DNA of 51,527 nt from an uncultured Candidatus Saccharibacteria bacterium (GCA_938040655.1 CALHZK010000022.1:1-51527); one strand, 5' to 3'. Shown: positions 1-9,047, numbered from the stretch's first letter. Notes: generated from the sequence alone by a model not told the origin. Translations and numbers: made by a program.

Positions 1-511
1 CCCCATAACTACGATTGTCCACCACAACAATTCCGTTTTGAATTGGCACCTCACCTATTCCTGGGTGTGATAATACCATAATTCCCCCTGATTTGAGTAG
101 CTTCATCAGCCGTCTCACTGTGGAAAACTGCCGATCATGGTATGGTGGATCAGCAATAATTATATCAAATACCTCTGTTTCGCTTATGGTTTCTAGCCAT
201 CGTGAAACTGTTGTTTTAATGACAGCAGTTTGCTCAGCCACCGCCAGTTTCGCAATATTCTCAGCCAGGACTCGCTGAGCCACCCGATTTCGCTCAATAA
301 ACGTCACCGACTCTGCGCCTCGGCTCAAGGCCTCAAGACCGATCGCACCAGAGCCAGCAAACGCATCAAGCACCCGAGCGCCACTCGTTAGTTCACCCAG
401 ACTATTAAATAAGGCAGCTCGCACCCGCTCACCCATCGGATGAGTAGCGGAGCCAGCTGGTGTGTCAATGAATCGACCACCGAATTGGCCAGCGATCACC
501 CTAACGCGCAC
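1..511 (-). CDS. rsmD: RsmD-like 16S rRNA guanine-N2 methyltransferase (3' end missing)
   Basis: Reading the reverse strand gives an open frame that runs off the left edge of the window, so the C-terminus is missing. The N-terminus reads VRVRVIAGQFGGR, the usual RsmD opening. It is followed by the SAM-binding loop DAFAGSGAIGLEALSRGA and, further on, the catalytic DPPY tetrapeptide (IIADPPYHD). RsmD methylates G966 of 16S rRNA in E. coli. I chose the GTG at 509-511 because it gives the family-typical N-terminus; it overlaps the end of the upstream gene by 11 nt, so the two are probably co-transcribed and translationally coupled. A GTG at 497-499 is the alternative start. The methyltransferase family is secure; the exact target nucleotide is by family inference. 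Confidence 0.85.
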   Translation of the reverse strand, partial: MRVRVIAGQFGGRFIDTPAGSATHPMGERVRAALFNSLGELTSGARVLDAFAGSGAIGLEALSRGAESVTFIERNRVAQRVLAENIAKLAVAEQTAVIKTTVSRWLETISETEVFDIIIADPPYHDRQFSTVRRLMKLLKSGGIMVLSHPGIGEVPIQNGIVVVDNRSYG

Positions 512-1319
512 GCATATCCTCGGCCAGCCACACTGAGCTTAACCACCCCAGCGTCACCGCCCGAATGATGATAGGCATCAGCTGGTGATTGGTTTGCATT
601 GCCAAGCTTGTCGTCCAGCCGCTTTGGATAAATTTTTCATACATCTGCATTTCGGCCACCTGGTGGACATATACTAAATAATTGGCACGAAAGCCAACGC
701 TCTGTACAGCCACAATATCCTCAGTGCTCGGTGCACCCTCTTCAAACCGCTGGTATGGCACCGCAGTGGCGACGCCAAGCTCAAACGCCAAGTGTGTTGT
801 CATAGCACCCTTAGCGCCCCAAAATTCCCAGTTGTTGCGCAGCTTCTGCAGAACAGTCTCACCGGGCATCACGCCTTTCTTGACCAACGAATCGCGTGTT
901 TCCAAGCCTTCGCCTCGTAACTGCTCAAGTTTTTCTTCTAGCGGGAAATGGTGCGGCGGCGTGAGCCCGTCAGTGATCGCGTGGGCCATCCAGGCAGCTT
1001 CAAATGCAGCACGCTCTTGGTTATCCTCCTTCAAGGCGACCGCCAGGTTCTGAATATGCTGATCAATCATATCAAGCAATTGCGTATCATCGGGGTCGTG
1101 CGGATCGATAAAATGCCATGGTTCGTCAATCGCTGGGCTTTTGCGCTTAATCCCGTCTGGACCATTATTGCCCTCAAAGTGCAAGATAGCTTTACTATCA
1201 GGAAACTGACACCATTCTGGGAGTAAAACCTGGATATGGCGCCGAGCAACCCGGTCGATTTTCTGATGGACACCCATCAGATTGCCGGATTTTGCATGAA
1301 ATGTGGTTCCTGAATACAT
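501..1319 (-). CDS. Putative zinc-dependent phospholipase C / S1-P1 nuclease-fold protein
   Basis: A 272-residue protein without signal peptide. Residues 67-72 read PWHFID, and residues 113-123 form H-x3-D-x5-H (H113, D117, H123). The same spacing is found for zinc ligands of the S1/P1 nuclease and bacterial phospholipase C fold, whose signature is HYxxDxxxPxH. Many other His/Asp residues (H28, D82, H88) lie in predicted helices, as expected of this all-alpha trinuclear-zinc fold. Family members cleave phosphodiesters in nucleic acids or phospholipids and are usually secreted; the lack of a signal peptide is odd and suggests a cytoplasmic phosphoesterase. It starts 11 nt after recG and overlaps rsmD, inside the tyrS-recG operon. 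A second Met at residue 15 is an alternative start. The fold call is from motifs only; the substrate is unknown. Confidence 0.5.
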   Translation of the reverse strand: MYSGTTFHAKSGNLMGVHQKIDRVARRHIQVLLPEWCQFPDSKAILHFEGNNGPDGIKRKSPAIDEPWHFIDPHDPDDTQLLDMIDQHIQNLAVALKEDNQERAAFEAAWMAHAITDGLTPPHHFPLEEKLEQLRGEGLETRDSLVKKGVMPGETVLQKLRNNWEFWGAKGAMTTHLAFELGVATAVPYQRFEEGAPSTEDIVAVQSVGFRANYLVYVHQVAEMQMYEKFIQSGWTTSLAMQTNHQLMPIIIRAVTLGWLSSVWLAEDMRAR

Positions 1320-1330
1320 AGTCGGTTTGC

Positions 1331-3364
1331 TTAGTTCAGTGTCGTTATTCTCTGGTAGCGACTGACGGCTCGGGCCAGATGGCTATATTGTAGCAAATCA
1401 TACCCCTCTTTGACAAAGCGCTCAGCCTCCACCTGCGCTCGGGCGATCAGTGGCGTATCGGCCAATGTGGCGATTTGGAGACGCAAGGCACCGTGCTGGG
1501 CTCGACCATATACCTCACCAGGGCCGCGCAGCGCTAGATCAACCTCTGCCAAATGAAACCCGTCGTGTGATGTTTCGATCTCGCGCAGCCGCGCTGATGG
1601 CTTGGCATGACCACTCATCAGTAAATGGCAATAGCTTTGCTGAGCGCCACGACCGACACGCCCCCGCAGCTGATGGAGCTGGCTAAGCCCAAAATGATCA
1701 GCATTTTCGATCAGCATCACTGTCGCATTTGGTACATCGACCCCTACCTCAATGACCGTCGTGCTGACTAGTATATCCAACTCTCCCGCTGCGAAGGCTC
1801 GCATGACTTCTTCTTTTTCGTCTGACTTGAGCTTCCCGTGCAGCAAGCCGACCCGGTACCGGCGAAAGGTCGTGGTCGACAGCGTATGAAATACTACTTC
1901 GACCGACGCCTTATCCTGAGTGGCATTATTATCAATCAGCGGGCAGACGACATAAGCCTGGTGCCCACGCTGGAGTTCTTGCATGATAGACTCGTATAAT
2001 TTTGGCACCGAAGCCGGCGACCAGATCTTGGTCACCACCGGGCGGCGGCCAGCCGGTCGCTCATCTAACACCGACACATCAAGCTCACCATACAGCGTCA
2101 GCGCGAGACTACGCGGAATTGGCGTGGCGGTCATACTCAGAAGGTGGGGCAGTCGCGCCGATTTTTCGAGCAATAGCTGGCGCTGCTGCACACCAAACCG
2201 ATGCTGCTCATCAATCACCACAAAACCGAGCTGGTGATAGGTGATGCCCGGCTGAATCAAGGCGTGTGTGCCGACGACCACGTCAATCTCTCCAGCCTCC
2301 AGACGCTCCAGTAGCTCCTGGCGAGCTACCCCCTTGACACGACCGGTCAGCAGCGCCACTCGTATGCCATATGGCTGCAGCAGCTGGTGAAGCGTCGCCG
2401 CATGTTGAGCCGCCAAAATTTCAGTCGGTGCCATCAGGGCAGTCTGAAAACCAGCCTGCGCCACCTGAAAGGCTGCCAAGGCTGCCACCACCGTCTTTCC
2501 GCTACCGACATCGCCCTCAAGCAATCGATTCATCGGTCGCTCGGCCGAAAAATCCTGGATGATCTGCCACGCAGCACGGCGCTGCGCCCCGGTCAAGGTA
2601 AACGGCAGATTGTCAACAAATTGTTTGACCGCTGACTGGTCAAATTCAATATGCCAGCCCTTCAGCTGACTCTGCTGCTGCTTGTTGAGCTGCGCCGCTA
2701 GTGTCATTTCAAATAACTCTTCAAAAGCCAAACGCTGTCTGGCTCGCTGAATCTCTTCGTCAGTGCGCGGCTGGTGGATTGCCCGAATTGCCTGTGCCCG
2801 AGTGGCTAACTTCTGCCGCTGCACAATCGCCTCTGGTAGCGTCTCCGGCAAAAACTCCATCATCGGCTGGAGCTGCGTCATCAACTGACGCATAGCCTTT
2901 GGCCGAAGAGATTTGATCGCCGGATAGACTGGCACAATATGAGGTGAGGTGTCACTCCCCTCGGCCGGTATGTGCTCGACTGCCGGATTGGTAATCTGAT
3001 ACGCATTACCAGATAAGCCAAACTGACCAGTAAACAGCAGCTCAGCTCGCGACCGCAGCTGGGCCGCACGGTACGGCTGATTAAACCAGACCACCTTGAC
3101 CTTGCCCGAATCGTCAGCAAGCACCGCTGTCGTAATATGTAAGCCACGGCGAACCGTGCGCGTACTGACCGACTCAGGCCGAGCCCGTACCGACACTTTG
3201 CCCGGCGCCAAATCAGCGATAGCGACAGCTGACGCATAATTATCATAGCGCTTCGGAAGATACGCCAGGGCATCCTCTACTGTCACTAAACTGGCCGCAG
3301 CCAGTGCCTCAGCAGTTTTTGGCCCTACACCTTTGATTTGAGCAAGCGGTGTCGTCAGCTTCAT
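1331..3364 (-). CDS. recG: ATP-dependent DNA helicase RecG
   Basis: 677 residues, close to the usual RecG length. RecG remodels stalled replication forks and Holliday junctions. The N-terminal part has a helix-hairpin-helix-like start (IKGVGPKTAEAL) and the OB-fold wedge domain (about 60-150). Helicase motif I is GDVGSGKT near residue 284 and motif II is DEQH near residue 380, followed by SMTATPIPR. The C-terminal half carries the second RecA fold with QLRGRVGRG. The ATG lies 3 nt downstream of the preceding HAD gene, so it is probably the third gene of the tyrS transcript. Nothing looks truncated. Confidence 0.97.
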   Translation of the reverse strand: MKLTTPLAQIKGVGPKTAEALAAASLVTVEDALAYLPKRYDNYASAVAIADLAPGKVSVRARPESVSTRTVRRGLHITTAVLADDSGKVKVVWFNQPYRAAQLRSRAELLFTGQFGLSGNAYQITNPAVEHIPAEGSDTSPHIVPVYPAIKSLRPKAMRQLMTQLQPMMEFLPETLPEAIVQRQKLATRAQAIRAIHQPRTDEEIQRARQRLAFEELFEMTLAAQLNKQQQSQLKGWHIEFDQSAVKQFVDNLPFTLTGAQRRAAWQIIQDFSAERPMNRLLEGDVGSGKTVVAALAAFQVAQAGFQTALMAPTEILAAQHAATLHQLLQPYGIRVALLTGRVKGVARQELLERLEAGEIDVVVGTHALIQPGITYHQLGFVVIDEQHRFGVQQRQLLLEKSARLPHLLSMTATPIPRSLALTLYGELDVSVLDERPAGRRPVVTKIWSPASVPKLYESIMQELQRGHQAYVVCPLIDNNATQDKASVEVVFHTLSTTTFRRYRVGLLHGKLKSDEKEEVMRAFAAGELDILVSTTVIEVGVDVPNATVMLIENADHFGLSQLHQLRGRVGRGAQQSYCHLLMSGHAKPSARLREIETSHDGFHLAEVDLALRGPGEVYGRAQHGALRLQIATLADTPLIARAQVEAERFVKEGYDLLQYSHLARAVSRYQRITTLN

Positions 3365-3367
3365 CGA

Positions 3368-4126
3368 CTAGGAAACAGCGTTGATGCCCTCAAGTGCATA
3401 GGCGGTATCTTGCCAGCGCTCGACTGCAATACAATCAACTCCCATATGCTTAACCGGAAAATCATTGCCGCCCTCAGCAAGCTTATCACCGAAGAACAAT
3501 ACTTCATCTTTGGTAAACTGGTTGTACTCAATCAACTTGCCGATGCCGTATGCCTTGTCAATTCCTGGCAAGGTAATATCGGTACTGGTCGTACCGCCGA
3601 TACGCACCTCAAGGCCCGGCAGCTTCGCCGCGACCCTATCACGATACACTGGCCGAACATCTTTATATTTCTCAGCCCAGGCATACTTAGCCTCTGGGGT
3701 CGCCTGTTGCCCAAGTGCCGACATAGTAATTTGGCTGTGTCGATCCTCAATGATTTCGCCAGCTGGGTCATCACACCAGATCCCCATATCTTTAGCCACC
3801 TCTTCCAACACAGCAGTTATCTGAACTTTCTGGTCCGGCGAGAGGTCATTGGCGTACTGCACATGCCACTCACCATCAGCGGCTTGAAATCGATAGTAGC
3901 GAGTACCGCATGTCGGCATAGCATGAAACTTCTCCAATAGTTCAGGGCTGACCTTCAGCCGGTCAATCACCTGTGTTTTGATTTGATGAAAAGTCCCTCC
4001 AGTGATCACGCAGACCTCGTAATGAACCAGTAGCTCAGCAAGTGCTTGCGCCATCCGGTCACTGATCGGCGATTTGGTGACAGCAAGTGTGTCATCAAGA
4101 TCAAAACCAATAACTTTCTTTTTCAT
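3368..4126 (-). CDS. HAD-IIB protein resembling eukaryote-type phosphomannomutase
   Basis: 252 residues, the length of eukaryotic PMM1/PMM2. HAD motif I is FDLDDTLA with nucleophile D9 and acid/base D11. The order of blocks follows PMM2: VITGGTFHQIKTQV, EIIEDRHSQITMSALG, VRIGGTTSTDITLPGIDKAYG and FFGDKLAEGGND. Such enzymes interconvert mannose-6-P and mannose-1-P (or glucose phosphates), feeding GDP-mannose or cell-envelope sugars. The R123-like arginine is present (R129), but the position matching PMM2 R141, a phosphate contact, is Q140, so the activity may have shifted towards a phosphatase. The ATG overlaps the tyrS stop by 4 nt (ATGA), which implies translational coupling. The family is convincing; the reaction is uncertain. 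Confidence 0.7.
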   Translation of the reverse strand: MKKKVIGFDLDDTLAVTKSPISDRMAQALAELLVHYEVCVITGGTFHQIKTQVIDRLKVSPELLEKFHAMPTCGTRYYRFQAADGEWHVQYANDLSPDQKVQITAVLEEVAKDMGIWCDDPAGEIIEDRHSQITMSALGQQATPEAKYAWAEKYKDVRPVYRDRVAAKLPGLEVRIGGTTSTDITLPGIDKAYGIGKLIEYNQFTKDEVLFFGDKLAEGGNDFPVKHMGVDCIAVERWQDTAYALEGINAVS

Positions 4127-5346
4127 CGTTCTCCTCCTTTTGTGACGACAATGAATGTATTTTTACCTTTTTTGATAAGTGCTGGCTGCGAGATCAGCTG
4201 ATCGTCAGTTATTTTCACACCATCGAGGCTGATCGCACCTGCCGCCAGTAGCCGCCGAGCTTCACCGTTGGAGCGAGCCACGCCGCTATCGGTCAGTGCT
4301 TCCACGACACGCCTACCGACGGGTGCCTGCGGTATCTCGTGTGTCAGCAGCTCAATATCCTGATCAGTCAGCGATTGCAGCGGAGCGTCACCAAACAACA
4401 CCTCCGTCACCCGCTCGACAGATTCACGCCGAGCGACACCGTGCACAATATCAGTCACCTCGCGCGCCAGTATTTTCTGAGCTGAGCGGGCCCCCGGATT
4501 GACCGCATGATTCTCGGCCACCGCATCAATCGTCTGACGGTCCAGCATGGTAAAGATCTTCATGTAGTCAATCGCACTCTCATCGTCGGTATTGAGCCAG
4601 AACTGATAGAACGCATAGACACTGGTTTTCGCCTCATCCAGCCAGACCGCACTTCCTTCAGATTTACCGAATTTACGCCCTGTCGACTTATTGATGAGCA
4701 GCGGTGCGGTCATCGCGTAGGCTTCAGCGTTCTCCTTTTTGCGAATCAGCTCTACGCCAGAAAGTAGATTGCCCCATTGGTCAGACCCACCAATTTGGAG
4801 ATTGACACCATGCTGCCTAAACAGGTGCCAAAAATCATAACCCTGAAGCAGTGTGTAGGTAAACTCGGCAAAGCTCAGCCCCTTGCCATTACCAATCCGT
4901 GCCTTAAAAAACTCACGATTGACCAGCTCGGCCATATTGAAATTTTTGCCGATATCCCGCAGGAAAGGTAGCAATGTCACGTGGCTCAGCCAATCAGCAT
5001 TATCTACCAGCGTAAAATCTCGACCAGCAAAGATCTGTGACACTTGAGCTTTCAGCGCCTGCTTGTTGTGCTCAATTTCTGCATATGACAATAGGGTTCG
5101 CTCTTCGGTATCGCGCATATCGCCGATCATCCCGGTGCCACCACCCACCAGCAAAAATACCTTGTGACCACGCTCTAAAAAATGCCGCGCCATCATATAG
5201 ACAGCCAAGTGCCCGACGTGCAAACTATCGGCCGACGGATCAGTCCCCAAATAGAGCGTGAACTTCTCCGAATCGACCAGTTTGTCGTCAGTAAACGTCG
5301 TCTGATTCCAGAAGCCACGCCACTGTAATTCCTCTGATAATTGCAT
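4123..5346 (-). CDS. tyrS: Tyrosyl-tRNA synthetase
   Basis: 407 residues, full length for bacterial TyrRS, which charges tRNA-Tyr. The class I HIGH motif is HVGH at about residues 38-41 (SADSLHVGHLAV), and the KMSKS loop appears as KFGKS (GRKFGKSEG). The C-terminal 70 residues form an S4 RNA-binding domain (RRLLAAGAISLDG). It is the first gene of a five-gene minus-strand transcript. The start is supported by a Shine-Dalgarno sequence AAAGGAG four bases before the ATG, and an extended -10 box lies upstream at 5369-5377. It diverges from the penicillin-binding protein gene. Confidence 0.97.
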   Translation of the reverse strand: MQLSEELQWRGFWNQTTFTDDKLVDSEKFTLYLGTDPSADSLHVGHLAVYMMARHFLERGHKVFLLVGGGTGMIGDMRDTEERTLLSYAEIEHNKQALKAQVSQIFAGRDFTLVDNADWLSHVTLLPFLRDIGKNFNMAELVNREFFKARIGNGKGLSFAEFTYTLLQGYDFWHLFRQHGVNLQIGGSDQWGNLLSGVELIRKKENAEAYAMTAPLLINKSTGRKFGKSEGSAVWLDEAKTSVYAFYQFWLNTDDESAIDYMKIFTMLDRQTIDAVAENHAVNPGARSAQKILAREVTDIVHGVARRESVERVTEVLFGDAPLQSLTDQDIELLTHEIPQAPVGRRVVEALTDSGVARSNGEARRLLAAGAISLDGVKITDDQLISQPALIKKGKNTFIVVTKGGER

Positions 5347-5368
5347 ATCACTCCTTTTCTATCACCCA

Positions 5369-5377
5369 GTATAACAA
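5369..5377 (-). promoter_or_regulatory. Extended -10 promoter of tyrS
   Basis: The reverse strand reads TGTTATACT, a TGn-extended -10 box, with no good -35. The predicted start near 5362 leaves a leader of about 16 nt that contains the AAAGGAG ribosome binding site of tyrS. Confidence 0.55.
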
Positions 5378-5385
5378 TTTTATGA

Positions 5386-5422
5386 TTGAAGCGAAACATA
5401 GGCGTGATATAATGAAACTGTG
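5386..5422 (+). promoter_or_regulatory. Leaderless promoter of the PBP gene
   Basis: TTGAAG (5386-5391), a 16-bp spacer and a perfect TATAAT (5408-5413) are followed after 6 nt by the GTG start codon at 5420. There is no Shine-Dalgarno sequence. The in-frame reading excludes the ATG at 5412, which hits a stop after two codons. The predicted transcription start coincides with the start codon. Confidence 0.65.
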
Positions 5423-8101
5423 AATAAGAAAGTAACCCCTGAGACGCAGGCTCATGCTGGAGAGGCTGACAAGAAACCAACCAAACACTTGAGTGTCTAT
5501 GCGAACCTGGCAAACAAGCGCCGTATCAAAAAAGACCAGGCGTCACGCGCCAAAGCTGAATATTTAGCAACACTACCAAAACACCCGGTGAAGCGTTTTC
5601 TTTATCGCCTCAATCCGCAGCGACTTGCTCGCTATTGGTTTTCGAAGCGTGGTGGCATGATGGCCCTGAAAATCTTGGGGTTGACTTTGCTGGCGCTCTT
5701 CTTGCTTGTCGGCGGGCTATTTGCCTATTTCCGCAAAGACCTCGATAAAATTCGGCCAGGCGAAATTGCCAAGCGCGTACAGACCACTGTCACCAAATAT
5801 TATGACCGTAACGGCGTCTTGCTGTGGGAAGATAAAGGGACCGGCAACTATAAGCTTGTGGTTGAATCAAACCAGATCAGCGATTATCTCAAAAAAGCCA
5901 CAGTCGCCATCGAAGACAAGGACTTTTATAACCACCACGGCATCAGTGTCAGCGGCTTGATGCGAGCAACCTTTAGCACTGCCTCTGGTAAGCAAGTGCA
6001 GGGCGGCTCGACCTTGACCCAGCAGCTGGTCAAGCAAGTTTTCTTCCCACCCGAAGAGGCTGGTAATCGCGGCATCGGCGGTATTCCCCGCAAGATCAAG
6101 GAGATCATCCTGGCAGTTGAAGTCGAGCGAATGTACAACAAAGACCAGATTTTGTCTCTCTATCTCAATGAATCGCCGTATGGTGGGCGCCGTAATGGAG
6201 CCGAGTCAGCCGCTCAAACCTATTTCCATAAAAGCGCAAAGGACTTGACGCTACCAGAGGCAGCATTGCTGGCGGCAATCCCTCAGAACCCGACCTACTA
6301 CGACCCTTATAATGCTGCCGGGCGCAAAAATCTACTGCAGCGGCAACACACTGTCCTTGACTATATGTCCGAACAAGGCTATATCACCAAAAACCAATCC
6401 GATGAGGCCAAAAAATACCCAATTCTTGACAATATTCACCCGCCGACCGAGCAAACCGAGGGCGTCAAGGCGCCGCACTTCTTACTGATGGTGCGCAACC
6501 AGCTAGAGAAAGAGCTCGGTAAATCAGTGGTTGGTCGCGGCGGCCTTACTGTCAAAACGACACTCGACTGGCGCGTCCAAGAAAAGCTCGAGGCAGAGAT
6601 GAAATCATTCTTCGAGAGTGGCCAGCCAGCCCGAGTTCGTATCAGTAATGGTGCTTCGGCAATTGAGGATGTCCAAACTGGTCAAGTCATCGCTCTGATG
6701 GGGAGCCGCGACTTCAAATATCCTGGGTTTGGTCAAGACAACGCCACTACTGCGTATATTCAGCCAGGGTCGTCTATCAAGCCGTTCGTGTACGCCAAGC
6801 TGTTTGAGAATCGAGGGAGTGGCCAGCAGAATTACGGCAGTGGATCGGTACTTAAAGACGAAAACATTGACCGTATTTATGGCGCACAGCTGCGCAACTG
6901 GGATAACAAGTTTATGGGCGATATCAGCATCCGCCAATCCCTGGCTCTATCTCGCAATATACCAGCAGTCAAAGCAATGTATATCACTGGCAATGGCCGG
7001 CCACAAGCGACGGTTGACTACATCCGCAATGTCGGCAATACCGAATACTGCACACCAGAGGAAAATGGTGGTGGCTATGGCCTGTCGGCAGCGATTGGTG
7101 GTTGTGGATCAAAACAACTCGGGCTGCTTAACGCCTATGGCACACTTGCCCGTCGAGGTATTGAACGGCCAAGCGCCTCTGTCTTGGAAGTCAAAAATAG
7201 TCAGGGCGAGACACTCAAAAAATGGAAAGATGACAGCAAGCAGGCAATGGATCCGCAGGTTGCATATATCATCAGCGATATTCTGGCTGACCAAAATGCT
7301 GCCCGGTCGCTGCACGGTGGCGCAACCAATATCCCTGGTATCAAGGCCGCCTTCAAGACCGGTACAACCGACCGTGACTCCAAGCCAAAAGACCTCTGGA
7401 TCGCCTCATACACACCTGCTCTGGCGATGACACTCTGGCTAGGTAACTCTGATACCAGCACCATCTCGGCCCAAAACTCGGCCTTTGGTATGCCAGTGAT
7501 CCGCAATGTGATGACATTTGCCCACAAGAACGTGTATGCACCCGAGAACAAGTGGCATGCAAATGCCTGGTTCGAGCGACCAAGTGGTATTCAGCAGGTC
7601 GGCAATGAACTCTACCCTTCCTGGTGGAACAAAAACCAGGGGAAGAACAATTCAAAGGTACTGTTTGATCGTGTGTCTAAAAAAAAGGCCACAAGCTGCA
7701 CACCGGAAAGCGCCCGTGAAGAATTGAGTGTATCAAAAGCAACTGACCCTCTCACTAAGAGCGAAGCAATTATTGCCCCGAGCGGCTACGATGCGACCAA
7801 GGATGACGACGCCCATAAGTGTGACGACGCAAAGCCACAGGTAAACGGGGTGACTGTCTCTAATGCCGGCAGTAACCGCTTTAACGTGTCGGTTGACTTG
7901 TCGAAGGGAACATTTGATCTGGCGACGATTGATGTACTTGTCGATGGAAAGTCAGTGAAAAGCGAAAGTATTAGCGGCAACAACACCAAGCAAAGTGCCA
8001 CAATCACTGTCGGCGATAGTGGCCACAGCCACACCGTGACAGTCAACGTCCGCGACACCGGCTACTACACGGCTAGTGCCAGTGCCAATTTCACCTCGTA
8101 G
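5420..8101 (+). CDS. Class A penicillin-binding protein (PBP1A-type)
   Basis: 893 residues; bifunctional glycosyltransferase/transpeptidase that polymerises and cross-links peptidoglycan at the outer face of the membrane. It has a basic cytoplasmic N-terminus of about 75 residues and one membrane segment (ALKILGLTLLALFLLVGG). The GT51 domain follows, with AIEDKDFYNHHG and GGSTLTQQLVKQ. The transpeptidase domain has SSIK (near residue 451), SRN (near 513) and KTGTT (near 646). The last 100 residues resemble an Ig/FN3-like module (VNGVTVSNAGSNRFNVSVDLS), a common tail in this group. GTG is the start codon, placed by the promoter and frame. It stands alone, divergent from tyrS and followed by an unknown gene with its own promoter. 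Confidence 0.95.
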   Translation: MNKKVTPETQAHAGEADKKPTKHLSVYANLANKRRIKKDQASRAKAEYLATLPKHPVKRFLYRLNPQRLARYWFSKRGGMMALKILGLTLLALFLLVGGLFAYFRKDLDKIRPGEIAKRVQTTVTKYYDRNGVLLWEDKGTGNYKLVVESNQISDYLKKATVAIEDKDFYNHHGISVSGLMRATFSTASGKQVQGGSTLTQQLVKQVFFPPEEAGNRGIGGIPRKIKEIILAVEVERMYNKDQILSLYLNESPYGGRRNGAESAAQTYFHKSAKDLTLPEAALLAAIPQNPTYYDPYNAAGRKNLLQRQHTVLDYMSEQGYITKNQSDEAKKYPILDNIHPPTEQTEGVKAPHFLLMVRNQLEKELGKSVVGRGGLTVKTTLDWRVQEKLEAEMKSFFESGQPARVRISNGASAIEDVQTGQVIALMGSRDFKYPGFGQDNATTAYIQPGSSIKPFVYAKLFENRGSGQQNYGSGSVLKDENIDRIYGAQLRNWDNKFMGDISIRQSLALSRNIPAVKAMYITGNGRPQATVDYIRNVGNTEYCTPEENGGGYGLSAAIGGCGSKQLGLLNAYGTLARRGIERPSASVLEVKNSQGETLKKWKDDSKQAMDPQVAYIISDILADQNAARSLHGGATNIPGIKAAFKTGTTDRDSKPKDLWIASYTPALAMTLWLGNSDTSTISAQNSAFGMPVIRNVMTFAHKNVYAPENKWHANAWFERPSGIQQVGNELYPSWWNKNQGKNNSKVLFDRVSKKKATSCTPESAREELSVSKATDPLTKSEAIIAPSGYDATKDDDAHKCDDAKPQVNGVTVSNAGSNRFNVSVDLSKGTFDLATIDVLVDGKSVKSESISGNNTKQSATITVGDSGHSHTVTVNVRDTGYYTASASANFTS

Positions 8102-8106
8102 CAAAT

Positions 8107-8145
8107 TTGTCTGGCTACTCTGACTATGTCATAATGAATAGTATG
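8107..8145 (+). promoter_or_regulatory. Leaderless promoter of the 8143 gene
   Basis: TTGTCT (8107-8112), a 17-bp spacer and CATAAT (8130-8135), then 7 nt to the ATG at 8143. No Shine-Dalgarno sequence is present. The -35 box begins only 6 nt after the PBP stop codon. Confidence 0.55.
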
Positions 8146-9018
8146 ACGAAAGAAAGAATGCCCCATCCCCACGATAATTCAGCAGAACAAGAACCACCTC
8201 TGTCAGACAGTCAGTTAGAGAAACGGCTCTCAGCGGCAGCGGCAAGGAGTAAATTCATTGTGGGCCCTCACCCTCACCAAAAAGCTCCTCGCCAAGAGGC
8301 ATCTTTAGAAACTTATGCTGCTGGCTTCGAGCAGCTACTGGGTGCGCTCACTGATCGCTATGGAGACCTTCCAAAAGAGCTCAGGCAGCTATCAGTGCAC
8401 GAGCCAATTACACTGGATTTTTTGGCGGCAATTGATGTCGACGCCCAGACGTTAGCAGATTGTCACCGACTTGCCGATGATACGCATTATGGTTGGCCAT
8501 CAGCCACTGCGGCCCAAGTCGATTATATTCGGTCGCCGTACGCGAACCGAGATGACTTTTGGCGGCACCTCACTCAGGCGCCAGACCGCGATATGGTTGA
8601 TGATCCTGATATGACAAAGGATCCAAATAACTTATGGGGTCGCTTGCGAACTCTGCCAATTGACCAAGCGGCCATCGCCGCTGGCTATTCGCCGACGCTC
8701 GAGGAGCGTGTCTACAATACCGCCCCATACCTGAAGCGAGCAGACACTCTCTGCGGTGATTTCATGGCAGAGATCCGCCAGCTCTTCACGGCAATTAGCC
8801 AAAGCGGCAGCGGCAATATGCCAGGTCTACTCGCAACAATAGAGCACAACCACGCTGAACTACCAGTCCGCGACGCCATCTACTTTGCCTATAACCTATT
8901 GCGGCAGCTATCGATGCCGGATGACCCGATGAAGCAGCAACAGATCGCCCACGACGCCTACGGCTTACCAATCGGCACCCCTCAATCGACAACCGCGCAC
9001 CGCGCACTCACGAAATAG
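8143..9018 (+). CDS. Uncharacterised soluble protein
   Basis: 291 residues, not recognised. No signal peptide, membrane segment or known catalytic motif is evident. The N-terminal 45 residues are polar and probably disordered (PHPHDNSAEQEPPLS); the rest looks helical, with Asp/Pro-rich stretches such as DRDMVDDPDMTKDPNN. The ATG at 8143 was preferred over the in-frame ATG at 8134 because it lies at the predicted transcription start. It is convergent with the YacL-type gene, leaving only 29 bp. Base composition matches its neighbours. No function is proposed. Confidence 0.7.
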   Translation: MTKERMPHPHDNSAEQEPPLSDSQLEKRLSAAAARSKFIVGPHPHQKAPRQEASLETYAAGFEQLLGALTDRYGDLPKELRQLSVHEPITLDFLAAIDVDAQTLADCHRLADDTHYGWPSATAAQVDYIRSPYANRDDFWRHLTQAPDRDMVDDPDMTKDPNNLWGRLRTLPIDQAAIAAGYSPTLEERVYNTAPYLKRADTLCGDFMAEIRQLFTAISQSGSGNMPGLLATIEHNHAELPVRDAIYFAYNLLRQLSMPDDPMKQQQIAHDAYGLPIGTPQSTTAHRALTK

Positions 9019-9047
9019 CACACAGGGCGTAGCCTATTCTCCCACAC

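Noticed and set aside
3338..3940. A 200-codon plus-strand frame opposite recG and the HAD gene.
   Set aside because: Antisense to two well-supported genes, with no promoter, ribosome binding site or protein family resemblance.
6729..7430. A 233-codon open frame inside the PBP gene on the same strand.
   Set aside because: It is a shadow frame of the transpeptidase domain; the translated sequence is low in recognisable structure and the real frame has all PBP motifs.
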